DNA of 13,817 bases from Legionellaceae bacterium UBA2794 (GCA_002352055.1 DEHS01000001.1:13466-27282), one strand, 5' to 3'; positions 1 to 8,108 are shown, counted from the first letter of the stretch. The notes: generated by a model from the sequence alone, not told the origin. Numbers and translations are program-made.

Positions 1-3000
1 GCAAATTTAAAAAACGCCTTATTGCATCCATCAATATCCTGATAATATAAATCCTGAAACTCCGTATTTTTATTAGCATCATCCTGAGCAAAAAAATCAA
101 TCATTAAGGGATATATCCACTCTAATCCTTTAAGAGACTCATCTCCTTCAGTAGAATAATTAAAGCGAGTATCAGCAACATCAAAATAGGTTTTATCCGC
201 TTCATCTAACATAAGACTTCGATTTTCTGCTTTTGGATCAATTACATGCTGACCTAAACCGGTACTGGCTGCTTTATTACGGAATAAACTCAAATTAGAT
301 GCATCAGAATAGTTAATGCCACCAATACAATATTGAGCAGCAGGTGTATCAGCCAAAATAATGTTGGTATGTGCCCCCAACAGACTGTAAAATGATTGAA
401 ATTCCAAATAATCGCGGGTCGCCAATTGCACATCACTGGTAACGAAATCTACTGTTTTACCCAAACCAAATTGACACGCATTACATAAAGCCATAATACG
501 AGACTTCCCTTCCCCGGTGCCGATTTGGCTAGTATTATGACTTCCGGAGTTTAACGTTCCTAATACTGCAAGATATTGAGTTGTATTGATCTCGAAGGAA
601 CTGCCAATAGCTCCGTCTTTGCCTTTACTGCGATAGAGTAATTCTGCTGTGATTGCTACCAGTTTAACATGGGTTAACTCAGGATCTCGGGGTGATATAC
701 TGAATTTTTTAAATTCTTTAAGTAACACTGCTGTTGATAAGCCACGGGCCTTTACGCACTCATTCGCCATGTCCTGTAGATCTGCTTCTAAAAATTCAAT
801 GCCTTTAAATTGTCCAGCTTTTTCCTTGGCTTTATCAAGTTCAAAACCATTCCCTTTTTTAGTGTCGAGCTTCCCCCCAATCTCTCTGGAGCACGGACGT
901 AGATCGAATGATGCATATTTTTCACTTAAGGCTTGGGAATAATCTGCTGAGTTTTTTTCAACTTCATGCCATTGAATCAGTTGAGCAAGGGAGGGATAAG
1001 GTGCGTTATTATAAAACTCTTCTAGTTTGCTTAAAAATACAGCCCCTAATTCTTTATCTCCACATAGGGATATGATTTTATTGATTTCATCCCTTTCAAA
1101 ATATTTTTCATTATTGAGCAAAACGGACACCATCTTGAGTATTAACCTTTTATTATTAGTTAATGCGCGATAATCATTATGTTGCATCAATTCAAGAAGC
1201 TTTTGCGGTGTAAAATTTCCCTCAACCCCGGAATAATGATAACAGAGGGAACGAACAGTATCGGAATCATTTAAATGTTCAAACTCCTCTTGGAGTTTCA
1301 TCACACCATCCCAAACATTCACTGTCAAGGTTGCAGGATTTGGTTCATTCACTATATACTTTTGAAGAAACTCAATTATTAAATCCTTTGCTCCTGGATA
1401 TTGCTCAACCACTTTATAAATGTTCTTGATTAAATCCTGAAGAATACCTGGATAATAAGTTCTTCTTAGTTCCTCGGTAGTGATATCTTTTAAAACTGAG
1501 TTTAAGTATTCGTTATCAAGCATTTGTGGTGGCTTTACTTCTATAGATTCTATCTTAGGGAACGGTTTTAAAGTTTCTGTTGGTTTTTTTCTAGTAAAAA
1601 AATTTCGAACCTTATTTCCTAAAGATTTAAACGCCTCATTAATACCTTTACTATCTTTTTGACTCGCCGTTTCTTTGGGTTGTTGTAATTCACGAACTTC
1701 AGGTTTGATTTTCAATTTGATTTGATCAAGCAACCTATCAATCGAATTAAACTCTTTAGAAAAATTTTGTTTAAAGTACTCTACCGCAGTTTGCAATGCT
1801 TCCAAATTGATCTTTTTATCTTTATTTAACCAAGAGCTAATGAATATTTTAAAAAAAGTTAATATATTTTCATCTTTTCTATGAATTTTATGGGTAGAAT
1901 TTAAAACTTCTACGGGACTTTTCAACAAAAACTCTGTCACTAGCGGTAATATTTCCATCTTGAATACCACATCGCTGGGATTCTTTTCTACGTCAGGCAA
2001 AATAGTTGATAAATACAGACTTGCTTTTTGGACTAGTCCATCACTGTTTAGTGATTCAGGCTGCGCCAATAAATAGATGAAATCATTTACATGTCCACGG
2101 GTCATCATTGAATCCAATAATCCATCAAACTGCTCAATTGGCAATTTTTCATCATTTTTGGAGGGATTAGGATGAAATAATTCTTTCCTCTGTAATTCTT
2201 TTAAAAAAATTCTCCTTTCATTGGGGAGCATGGGACCAACAATTATTGCAATTTTTTTAACCATAATATAAAAATTCGAACTTTCCCCGGGCTCATTAAA
2301 TTGTTTTAACACAGCAAGAATGAGTTCTTTGTCTTCCATTATGGGGAATTCTTTATCAATCAGACCAAGCACTTGTGCTGAAATTTCCTGCATTTTTAAT
2401 TTTTTAAAAAAACCCTGTGGAAAACAGGGTTCCAATCGTTCTTTAATTATATTTTCTATGTGACTTTTATTAATTGAATGATCTGCAGCATAGTGATCGG
2501 TGCATTCGAACAGTATTGAGTTAAGATACTGAAAGGTCAATTTAGTGGTATTCTTAACATTTGTTTCCATTTGAGTTAATAATTGCAATGTATATTCAGC
2601 AGCTTTACGCTTTGATGGGTTATTCTCAAATCTGCTTAATTTTTCCGAAATAAAAGCGGCATCATCTTTTTTGATTTGAAATGTACTTATAAGGCGAAAA
2701 AGCAACTTTATTAGCTCGGTTGGGGCTCCAATTGATTGTTGATTGTGTTTATAGTCTGCAAGCTTTGCTGCAGCCTCCAAATGAGAGTGAAATATGGAAT
2801 TTTGACCCGACTGTGCAAAATCATTAGCATTATAGAATTTCATTCCTTCATAAATGGCATCACCATATTGAACGTCATAACCATCATATTTTCGAGTTAA
2901 ACCTTCCAGTGTTTTACACATACGATTTAATGAATCGACTTTACCTTCCAGCTCTGCTTTAATTTTAAACGGACTATAAGTTTCCATTTTTAGTGAATTG

Positions 3001-6000
3001 CAGATTAGTTTAAACAGCTGGTCTAAAACCGGTAAAGAGGGCACCTGAGAGAGTACAAAAAGGCTATTAACCATGTCACGTCGAGTTTTATTTTCTAAAC
3101 TGGGAATTGACTTAATAATTGAGGGCAAAGGCAATTTATCTAATACAGATAAGATATTATCCCAATCATTTAATGACTCCGCTTCATTTTTTAAAAATAA
3201 TTCGTTTTTTACTCCTGTAGTTGAGGAATAGAGCAATGCTACTAACTTGACTTGTATTAAAGGTTCAAAATTTTTAGCTCGAATTTTTTCAAAAGCTTTA
3301 TCATAAAATGATATCGGTAAGCGATGTTTTTGATGGGCGATACCCTTATAAAACTCTACCTTAGCTTCGTTGAGAGTTGTCTTTTTACCCAAATCATGCC
3401 AGTCATCAGTAGCTTTTTTATATCCCTTAAGATCACTATAATGAGTAGCATTCATTTCAGGGATAACAAAAAGACATTTGTTATCCTGATTTTCGCAATC
3501 TTTAATGGCACGGATGGCACCGGTTGGCCCCAGAGATAAACGACTGATGTTGTTCCATTGAGCCTTCAAATCCCTGGTTTGACAATTGTTGAGAATAGTT
3601 AGCATTCTGGTTAAAGCAACGGGCATACTCTCTGTATCCTGAAAACTGTCTGCTGAAAGTTTGTAAAAATTCAATCTTTTAGCATCAATCTCTTTACTAA
3701 ACGCCTTAAATGACTCAACGAGAAAAGGGAGTTCGTCATAACCAACAGCTTTACCATGTTGTTTGAGTAATCTATCCCACCAAATTTTTTGAGCACCGCT
3801 AAAACCCTCGACCGCAGCCAAAGCCTCTTGATATCCCTTATCCATGAACGGTACATAACTTTCTCCATTGACAAACAAAGTGTCTAATGTAGACTGTAAA
3901 ACATCCAATCGAATATCATTCCAATGAGAGAATAGTTGATATAAACCCACCTCACCCACCTGACTGTATGTTTGTAATAATGCATCAGCATTGACGGAGG
4001 GTAATTTTTTGCACCATATATGGCATTGATCAAGGAAACCTGGCTTTTCTGCTAACAATTGATTAAGCAATGCACTTTGCACCACGGGAGGATTTTGGTT
4101 AAGGGATTTAGCCAGTGCTACAACCTCAAGAACTTTTTGGTTCGACCCAAATAATTCAACCAGTCTTTGCCCATAAGGATTATTTAGGCTCATTGACGTG
4201 GCAAATAAATCAGCAATAACGGATGTTTGATTGATAATTAAATCCCATTGCTCTTTATTAATATGATTATGTTCAAAAGTGAGACTAAAATGCTGTTCTA
4301 GCTGTTCTTTATTATACGTCATCAATTTAGGCAGATAAGCTGCAAAGAGAAAATTTGCTTCTCGATCATACGGATTACTCTGCAATTGTTGCCATTTAGC
4401 TGCTATCAACCGATCCCGTTCTGATCCTTGATTCAACCCATCCATTACTGTTACCAATAATGGATGAGGTAAAGGCTTGGGTCTAGGGGGTTCGGTAATA
4501 ACTACAGCAACAGGGTTGCGTTTATTCTGTAGTGCAAAACTCAATGCATCGTAATGTAATACTTTTTTTCCAGTTCCAGCAGGATATTCTAAAACCGCAA
4601 AACCCTGAGGCAAATGATTAATATCAACGCCCATTTTAAACTGTCTGGGGTGATCAAGGAGCTGTTCACACGCTTGAATCGTGATCCCATATAATTGCTG
4701 ACTTTGAATTTCCCTTCCCTCTTTATCAACATGACCGAACCAACTTTGCCATCTTTTTTGTGCATTTGATTCAGATATTAGATAGCTTTTTCTGGAAACT
4801 TTAAAACTACCCTTATTGAGTTGTGAGTAAAACTGGGAAAACAAAGCTGCTGGAAGGACTTCTAATTCGCCTACATCAGAATTACCTCCCTGTGCACTTA
4901 TTTTTTGACTTGCAAAAGCTACTTCAGCTTGTTGCTCTTGTTGCAGTTCAATATCTACCGTAATATTTTCTGCAGGATCCTGACGCGGTCTGGTTCGTTT
5001 ATTTCCATTGGGTAGATGGTGATTCTCGGTATCATGTTTTTGTGGGTAGCCTTGCGAGGGATTCATGAAGTGGTTAGTTGATACAGCCTGATCTATTTCA
5101 CGTTGAAGATTAGTGGAACTAAATTTTTCTGGCAAAAGTATATCAACTTTAATTTCGCGTGTTTTAATTACATCAACTATTACCTGCCAGAGTTCCGCAT
5201 TAATCTTGTTGTTATTGTCTAAAATAGTCAGTTTACTTAAATTCTTTTCTGACATATTGATAAGGAGTGTCTTGAGTTTTTCTACAAAACCCGCCACGGA
5301 TTCATTTGGAATATCCGCTATATCAATAACTAATTCTTTGATTTTTAAGCTTACGTCATTTGCAGAGAAAAAATTTAATCCATCGAGGGACACGGTAGTA
5401 CAAGGCACTATAAATAGTTTTTCAAGAACCTTATTGTTTTCATTTAATTTAACATGCGTATTTAATAAAAATTCATCATAATCTTCTGGTGTAAGCTCTT
5501 TATCATCTGTACCAGGAAAGCTAATAATATCTTTTAAAATACTAAATTCATTTAATTTTTTAACTACTATTGGATTTAGTTGTGATAATGGCTCAACAGC
5601 TCCTGTTGTCTTTAGTGGTGTAGTGTTAATCTGATTAAGATAACGTGCAACTTGTTCTGGATAAAGCTGAACTTTATCCTTTTGACCTAATGAAGATTGA
5701 AAATCAGAACTTCTTTGTAAGTGGCTTACAATTTCTTTATCAACAATCAGGTTATTTATTTGCTCCTGATAAAAATACCTCACTAAAGAGTGGCTGGAGG
5801 AAGTGCAATCAGCATAATTTTTTGCTTTAGTATTGGAATTAACCATCGAGGCCAAAGAAGGGTCATTTAATAAAGAGTGTAATGCTCTATAACCGCAAGA
5901 ATAAGAATCCTTCTGAGTAGCTTGGCCGTTAATGTGACACGATTGATTATCAATCAATAAATTGGGGTATGCCTCAAAGGTTGTTTCAACCCCGGAACTA

Positions 6001-6722
6001 ATTGATTTCTCAGAAAACCTAATCCCTTCGTCTATAACCTGGGCAATTTCTTTTTTCTGATTATCACTTAGTCTGAAACTGTCTTTTATTTGGTATGAAA
6101 CAGTGTTGGTGTTTGGATCCACTGTGATGACCGCAGCAAACCAATGACACCCTGATTGACGTCCTTCGCTTCCCTTATTTAGCAATAAAGGAATAGAGTA
6201 AGGCTCTAAACCAGTATTTTTTTCCCGAGCAAAGTGCAGCTGCATCCCAATATCAGTGGGATTAAAACGGGTAATATGAATTTTATCTCTTAGCTCCATT
6301 GACTCAAGGGACCTTTCCAAATCAAGGTCAATTAACCATTCCTGACTTCCTAGTATATTTTTAAGATATTTTTCACGAATCCCAAAATTAGAACTGTGGC
6401 TGTATAGGCTTCGAGTATCTCTCACGTCGAGTTTCCTGCGGATAACACACGAACTTGCAACAGCATCAATATTACTAAAACTAAAGTGATGATTCTTCTC
6501 GTCGTAATTGAGAGATTTATCTAAAAAGGCATGGAAAAGAATTCTTTCGCGATCAAACTCTGAATTCCCACTTGCGATAGCTTCTACATTGAGTAAGTCA
6601 CCAAACTCATTTTCAAAAAAGCTTACGGCCTCTTTAAAAGCTGTTTGATCCGATATCTTGGCTATTTTTTTTGTTTTAAGATATCCATCGATTAAGGAAT
6701 TAAGTTGCTCGACTGTTGGCAT
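1..6722 (-). CDS. Giant multidomain protein, N-terminal Ulp1-like cysteine protease and C-terminal SecA-like DEAD ATPase; candidate Dot/Icm effector (partial, 3' end outside window)
   Basis: I translated the whole stretch in one frame and found no stop in 2240 codons; the frame stays open at the left edge. The ATG at 6722-6720 has GAGG 8 nt upstream, and an in-frame stop lies further upstream at 6776-6774. Residues about 145-290 carry a CE-clan cysteine protease signature: His193 in 'CHWFAAVITVD', Asp214 in 'QIKDSF', Gln270, and Cys276 in 'DSYSCGYRAL'. The Gln-to-Cys spacing of 6 equals that of yeast Ulp1. Residues about 2040-2240 resemble the SecA motor: 'QIGTGEGKS' (2066-2074, Lys2073), 'VTSDVQLATRD' (2094-2104) and 'LMLDEADKTYFD' (DEAD at 2173-2176). 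The middle is mostly helical-looking with no family I recognise. It contains a basic cluster (575-580), a nucleotide-loop-like 'YPAGTGKK' (713-720) and a charged, Pro/Lys-rich linker (about 1672-1733). No signal peptide or membrane segment is visible. Size, eukaryotic-like protease and PmrA-like box suggest a translocated effector; that role is inferred. Confidence 0.88.
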   Translation of the reverse strand, partial: MPTVEQLNSLIDGYLKTKKIAKISDQTAFKEAVSFFENEFGDLLNVEAIASGNSEFDRERILFHAFLDKSLNYDEKNHHFSFSNIDAVASSCVIRRKLDVRDTRSLYSHSSNFGIREKYLKNILGSQEWLIDLDLERSLESMELRDKIHITRFNPTDIGMQLHFAREKNTGLEPYSIPLLLNKGSEGRQSGCHWFAAVITVDPNTNTVSYQIKDSFRLSDNQKKEIAQVIDEGIRFSEKSISSGVETTFEAYPNLLIDNQSCHINGQATQKDSYSCGYRALHSLLNDPSLASMVNSNTKAKNYADCTSSSHSLVRYFYQEQINNLIVDKEIVSHLQRSSDFQSSLGQKDKVQLYPEQVARYLNQINTTPLKTTGAVEPLSQLNPIVVKKLNEFSILKDIISFPGTDDKELTPEDYDEFLLNTHVKLNENNKVLEKLFIVPCTTVSLDGLNFFSANDVSLKIKELVIDIADIPNESVAGFVEKLKTLLINMSEKNLSKLTILDNNNKINAELWQVIVDVIKTREIKVDILLPEKFSSTNLQREIDQAVSTNHFMNPSQGYPQKHDTENHHLPNGNKRTRPRQDPAENITVDIELQQEQQAEVAFASQKISAQGGNSDVGELEVLPAALFSQFYSQLNKGSFKVSRKSYLISESNAQKRWQSWFGHVDKEGREIQSQQLYGITIQACEQLLDHPRQFKMGVDINHLPQGFAVLEYPAGTGKKVLHYDALSFALQNKRNPVAVVITEPPRPKPLPHPLLVTVMDGLNQGSERDRLIAAKWQQLQSNPYDREANFLFAAYLPKLMTYNKEQLEQHFSLTFEHNHINKEQWDLIINQTSVIADLFATSMSLNNPYGQRLVELFGSNQKVLEVVALAKSLNQNPPVVQSALLNQLLAEKPGFLDQCHIWCKKLPSVNADALLQTYSQVGEVGLYQLFSHWNDIRLDVLQSTLDTLFVNGESYVPFMDKGYQEALAAVEGFSGAQKIWWDRLLKQHGKAVGYDELPFLVESFKAFSKEIDAKRLNFYKLSADSFQDTESMPVALTRMLTILNNCQTRDLKAQWNNISRLSLGPTGAIRAIKDCENQDNKCLFVIPEMNATHYSDLKGYKKATDDWHDLGKKTTLNEAKVEFYKGIAHQKHRLPISFYDKAFEKIRAKNFEPLIQVKLVALLYSSTTGVKNELFLKNEAESLNDWDNILSVLDKLPLPSIIKSIPSLENKTRRDMVNSLFVLSQVPSLPVLDQLFKLICNSLKMETYSPFKIKAELEGKVDSLNRMCKTLEGLTRKYDGYDVQYGDAIYEGMKFYNANDFAQSGQNSIFHSHLEAAAKLADYKHNQQSIGAPTELIKLLFRLISTFQIKKDDAAFISEKLSRFENNPSKRKAAEYTLQLLTQMETNVKNTTKLTFQYLNSILFECTDHYAADHSINKSHIENIIKERLEPCFPQGFFKKLKMQEISAQVLGLIDKEFPIMEDKELILAVLKQFNEPGESSNFYIMVKKIAIIVGPMLPNERRIFLKELQRKELFHPNPSKNDEKLPIEQFDGLLDSMMTRGHVNDFIYLLAQPESLNSDGLVQKASLYLSTILPDVEKNPSDVVFKMEILPLVTEFLLKSPVEVLNSTHKIHRKDENILTFFKIFISSWLNKDKKINLEALQTAVEYFKQNFSKEFNSIDRLLDQIKLKIKPEVRELQQPKETASQKDSKGINEAFKSLGNKVRNFFTRKKPTETLKPFPKIESIEVKPPQMLDNEYLNSVLKDITTEELRRTYYPGILQDLIKNIYKVVEQYPGAKDLIIEFLQKYIVNEPNPATLTVNVWDGVMKLQEEFEHLNDSDTVRSLCYHYSGVEGNFTPQKLLELMQHNDYRALTNNKRLILKMVSVLLNNEKYFERDEINKIISLCGDKELGAVFLSKLEEFYNNAPYPSLAQLIQWHEVEKNSADYSQALSEKYASFDLRPCSREIGGKLDTKKGNGFELDKAKEKAGQFKGIEFLEADLQDMANECVKARGLSTAVLLKEFKKFSISPRDPELTHVKLVAITAELLYRSKGKDGAIGSSFEINTTQYLAVLGTLNSGSHNTSQIGTGEGKSRIMALCNACQFGLGKTVDFVTSDVQLATRDYLEFQSFYSLLGAHTNIILADTPAAQYCIGGINYSDASNLSLFRNKAASTGLGQHVIDPKAENRSLMLDEADKTYFDVADTRFNYSTEGDESLKGLEWIYPLMIDFFAQDDANKNTEFQDLYYQDIDGCNKAFFKF

Positions 6723-6776
6723 TTTATAATCCTCACCCTGTAAAGCAGGATATTTACGATTAATTGCGTCTTTTTA

Positions 6777-6805
6777 TATAAAATAAATAATTTTCAGTAT
6801 ATCAA
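6777..6805 (-). promoter_or_regulatory. Possible sigma70 promoter of the giant gene
   Basis: On the minus strand TTGATA (6805-6800) is followed after 17 nt by TTTATA (6782-6777), in very AT-rich DNA about 55-80 bp upstream of the ATG. The -35 matches five of six consensus positions but the -10 is poor, and other -10 registers (for example TATATA at 6780-6775) are possible. The PmrA-like box sits 6 nt upstream of the -35, where an OmpR-family activator could contact RNA polymerase. Confidence 0.35.
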
Positions 6806-6811
6806 GGTTAT

Positions 6812-6828
6812 ATTAAGTTAATATTAAA
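6812..6828 (-). promoter_or_regulatory. PmrA-type box upstream of the giant gene
   Basis: Read on the minus strand the site is TTTAAT, five bases (ATTAA), then CTTAAT. This is an exact fit to the general PmrA pattern YTTAAK-N5-YTTAAK, with the two half-sites 11 bp apart (one helical turn). It also fits the tandem TTAATATT-N2-CTTAATAT form described for Legionella and Coxiella, where PmrA controls icm/dot and effector genes. It is oriented toward the giant gene, about 90 bp before its start codon. The region is AT-rich, so chance matches are more likely than usual; the exact spacing and the position are what support it. Confidence 0.55.
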
Positions 6829-6884
6829 TCATTTAGTTCATTTTAGATGCAAAAAGGATTTTATGTACGCATATGAGACTACAA

Positions 6885-6893
6885 TGATATAAT
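6885..6893 (+). promoter_or_regulatory. Extended -10 promoter of the ankyrin-like gene
   Basis: TGATATAAT is a perfect extended -10 element (TG-N-TATAAT). No good -35 is present at 16-18 bp upstream, which extended -10 promoters tolerate. Transcription should begin near 6900. That is too close to the ATG at 6903 to leave a ribosome binding site for it, but gives a leader of about 39 nt for the ATG at 6939, which has a clear Shine-Dalgarno sequence. Confidence 0.5.
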
Positions 6894-6938
6894 AAGCTCA
6901 TAATGAGCAAATATTTACTTTATGCCAAGGATCGATTT

Positions 6939-7937
6939 ATGACTATTCCCTTTTCTAAAATATACTTAAATTACAATTTCAATGGCGAAAATCTGCTGAT
7001 TAAATTAGCTTATGAACATCATTGTGATGAAGTTAATTTCTTAATTAGAGAGGGTAGCAATATAAAAGACGCCATATATGGGTACGCCTGGGGAGGACAT
7101 TTTAAAGAAGTGGAACATCTTTATAAGGAGAATCCAGAGCTAATTCCCTTTGCCATTGCCGGGTATTGTCGAGGAGGTTTTTCCGACAAAATAATGCTTT
7201 TAATCTCTTCTTATAAGGATATGGAAGAGGAAATAAAGAAAAATGCAGTCTATGGATATGCGCAAGCAGGAAATAAAAGGCAAGTACTTATGGCTCTTAA
7301 ATCTTCTCCTAAATATATTTTGATGGCTATTTTGGGCGCCGCTTCTACTAATCAAAAAGAATGGTTAACCGACTTACTGACAGGTTCTAAATATTATTCC
7401 CAAGCTATTCAGGAAGCTGCAAAAAATGGCCATTTTTCTCTTTACAAGGATTTGATTAACTCTCTTGGTATCCAAATTCACCCCTCTTTTACTGTTAATC
7501 AGATGAAAGTGGATTGCCTGAAATATATGAACATTGCCTTGAAAGGCTGTATTAACGGTGGTCATTTAGAGGAGGCGGCTCACTTGATAAATCTGGGTGC
7601 TAACCCTGCGTACGCAGTTACCGAATTAATTACAGAGGGTACTATTACCCAAGAAGATGCAACCCTTTTGCTGGCTCATATAAACTCTGATGAAATACGA
7701 AAAAAAGTGTTATCAATTATATTAAATACGGATCGGCAATTAAACTCAGAATTATTGGATGAGCAAGAAATCCTGCAACTCAATTTTAAAATCTTTAATG
7801 GCAACAATTATTTTGAATCTATCATTGCTGATGAAATAGTTAATACCTTAAATCCATATGCTGCTCTTACAGTTCAAACCTTGAAACAAATAATAGTCAG
7901 AGATCAGCAAGACCACCTGAGTCAAAAAATGAAATAA
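6939..7937 (+). CDS. Ankyrin-like repeat protein, candidate effector
   Basis: This is a protein of 332 residues from the chosen start. It is built largely of degenerate ankyrin-like helical units with a core like 'AIxGYAxGGHxxEVxxL'. Units begin near residues 20, 45, 72, 103, 130, 156 and 200; examples are 'GYAWGGHFKEVEHL' and 'GCINGGHLEEAAHLINLGA'. The last ~110 residues are non-repetitive and helical. There is no signal peptide or membrane segment. Ankyrin repeats bind proteins and are frequent in Legionella and Coxiella type IV effectors, which suggests a host-directed role; no partner can be named. Start choice: AAGGA lies 7 nt before this ATG and the extended -10 is 45 bp upstream. The in-frame ATG at 6903 would add 12 residues (MSKYLLYAKDRF), but it has no Shine-Dalgarno and falls almost on the predicted transcription start. 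The gene is divergent from the giant gene. Confidence 0.85.
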   Translation: MTIPFSKIYLNYNFNGENLLIKLAYEHHCDEVNFLIREGSNIKDAIYGYAWGGHFKEVEHLYKENPELIPFAIAGYCRGGFSDKIMLLISSYKDMEEEIKKNAVYGYAQAGNKRQVLMALKSSPKYILMAILGAASTNQKEWLTDLLTGSKYYSQAIQEAAKNGHFSLYKDLINSLGIQIHPSFTVNQMKVDCLKYMNIALKGCINGGHLEEAAHLINLGANPAYAVTELITEGTITQEDATLLLAHINSDEIRKKVLSIILNTDRQLNSELLDEQEILQLNFKIFNGNNYFESIIADEIVNTLNPYAALTVQTLKQIIVRDQQDHLSQKMK

Positions 7938-8064
7938 ACGCCAACTCTATCAGGATGATAATGATAATTTAATTTTTAATTTAACTCTCTTATTTTTTAC
8001 TGATAATCGCCCTGAATTCCGTTTCACTGAAATCTAAGGGTCTTCATTTAAACTGATTGAGCAA

Positions 8065-8093
8065 TTGAAAAACATTACATTTTCTTGTATCAT
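8065..8093 (+). promoter_or_regulatory. sigma70-type promoter of the 405-residue gene and probably the kinase
   Basis: TTGAAA (8065-8070), a spacer of exactly 17 nt, then TATCAT (8088-8093); each hexamer matches five of six consensus positions. Predicted transcription start is near 8100, giving a leader of about 24 nt that contains the AGGGA ribosome binding site at 8110-8114. No other equally good promoter is seen before the kinase gene, so this one probably serves both. Confidence 0.6.
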
Positions 8094-8108
8094 TACACAC
8101 CATGTAAT
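8074..8108. repeat. 7-bp inverted repeat flanking the -10 and transcription start, possible operator
   Basis: ATTACAT at 8074-8080 is mirrored by ATGTAAT at 8102-8108, with 21 bp between the arms. The motif CATTACA also occurs twice in direct orientation (8073-8079 and 8091-8097, 18 bp apart). The arrangement brackets the -10 element and predicted start, as repressor operators often do. The DNA is AT-rich, so chance is a real alternative. Confidence 0.3.

Noticed and set aside
649..942. Plus-strand open frame of 97 codons, and similar ones at 1480-1662, 3324-3539, 5113-5481 and 5645-5830
   Set aside because: They lie antisense within the intact giant frame, have no domain features and no promoter or ribosome binding site I can support.
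3671..3874. Minus-strand open frame of 67 codons
   Set aside because: It is another frame inside the same-strand giant gene, whose own frame is intact and carries the recognised domains.
7374..7565. Minus-strand open frame of 63 codons
   Set aside because: It is antisense to the ankyrin-like repeat gene and shows no features of its own.
7968..7985. Second PmrA-like direct repeat (TTTAAT...TTTAAC) downstream of the ankyrin-like gene
   Set aside because: The half-sites are 12 bp apart instead of 11, and the site is over 130 bp from the next start with an unrelated good promoter between; it looks like AT-rich chance.
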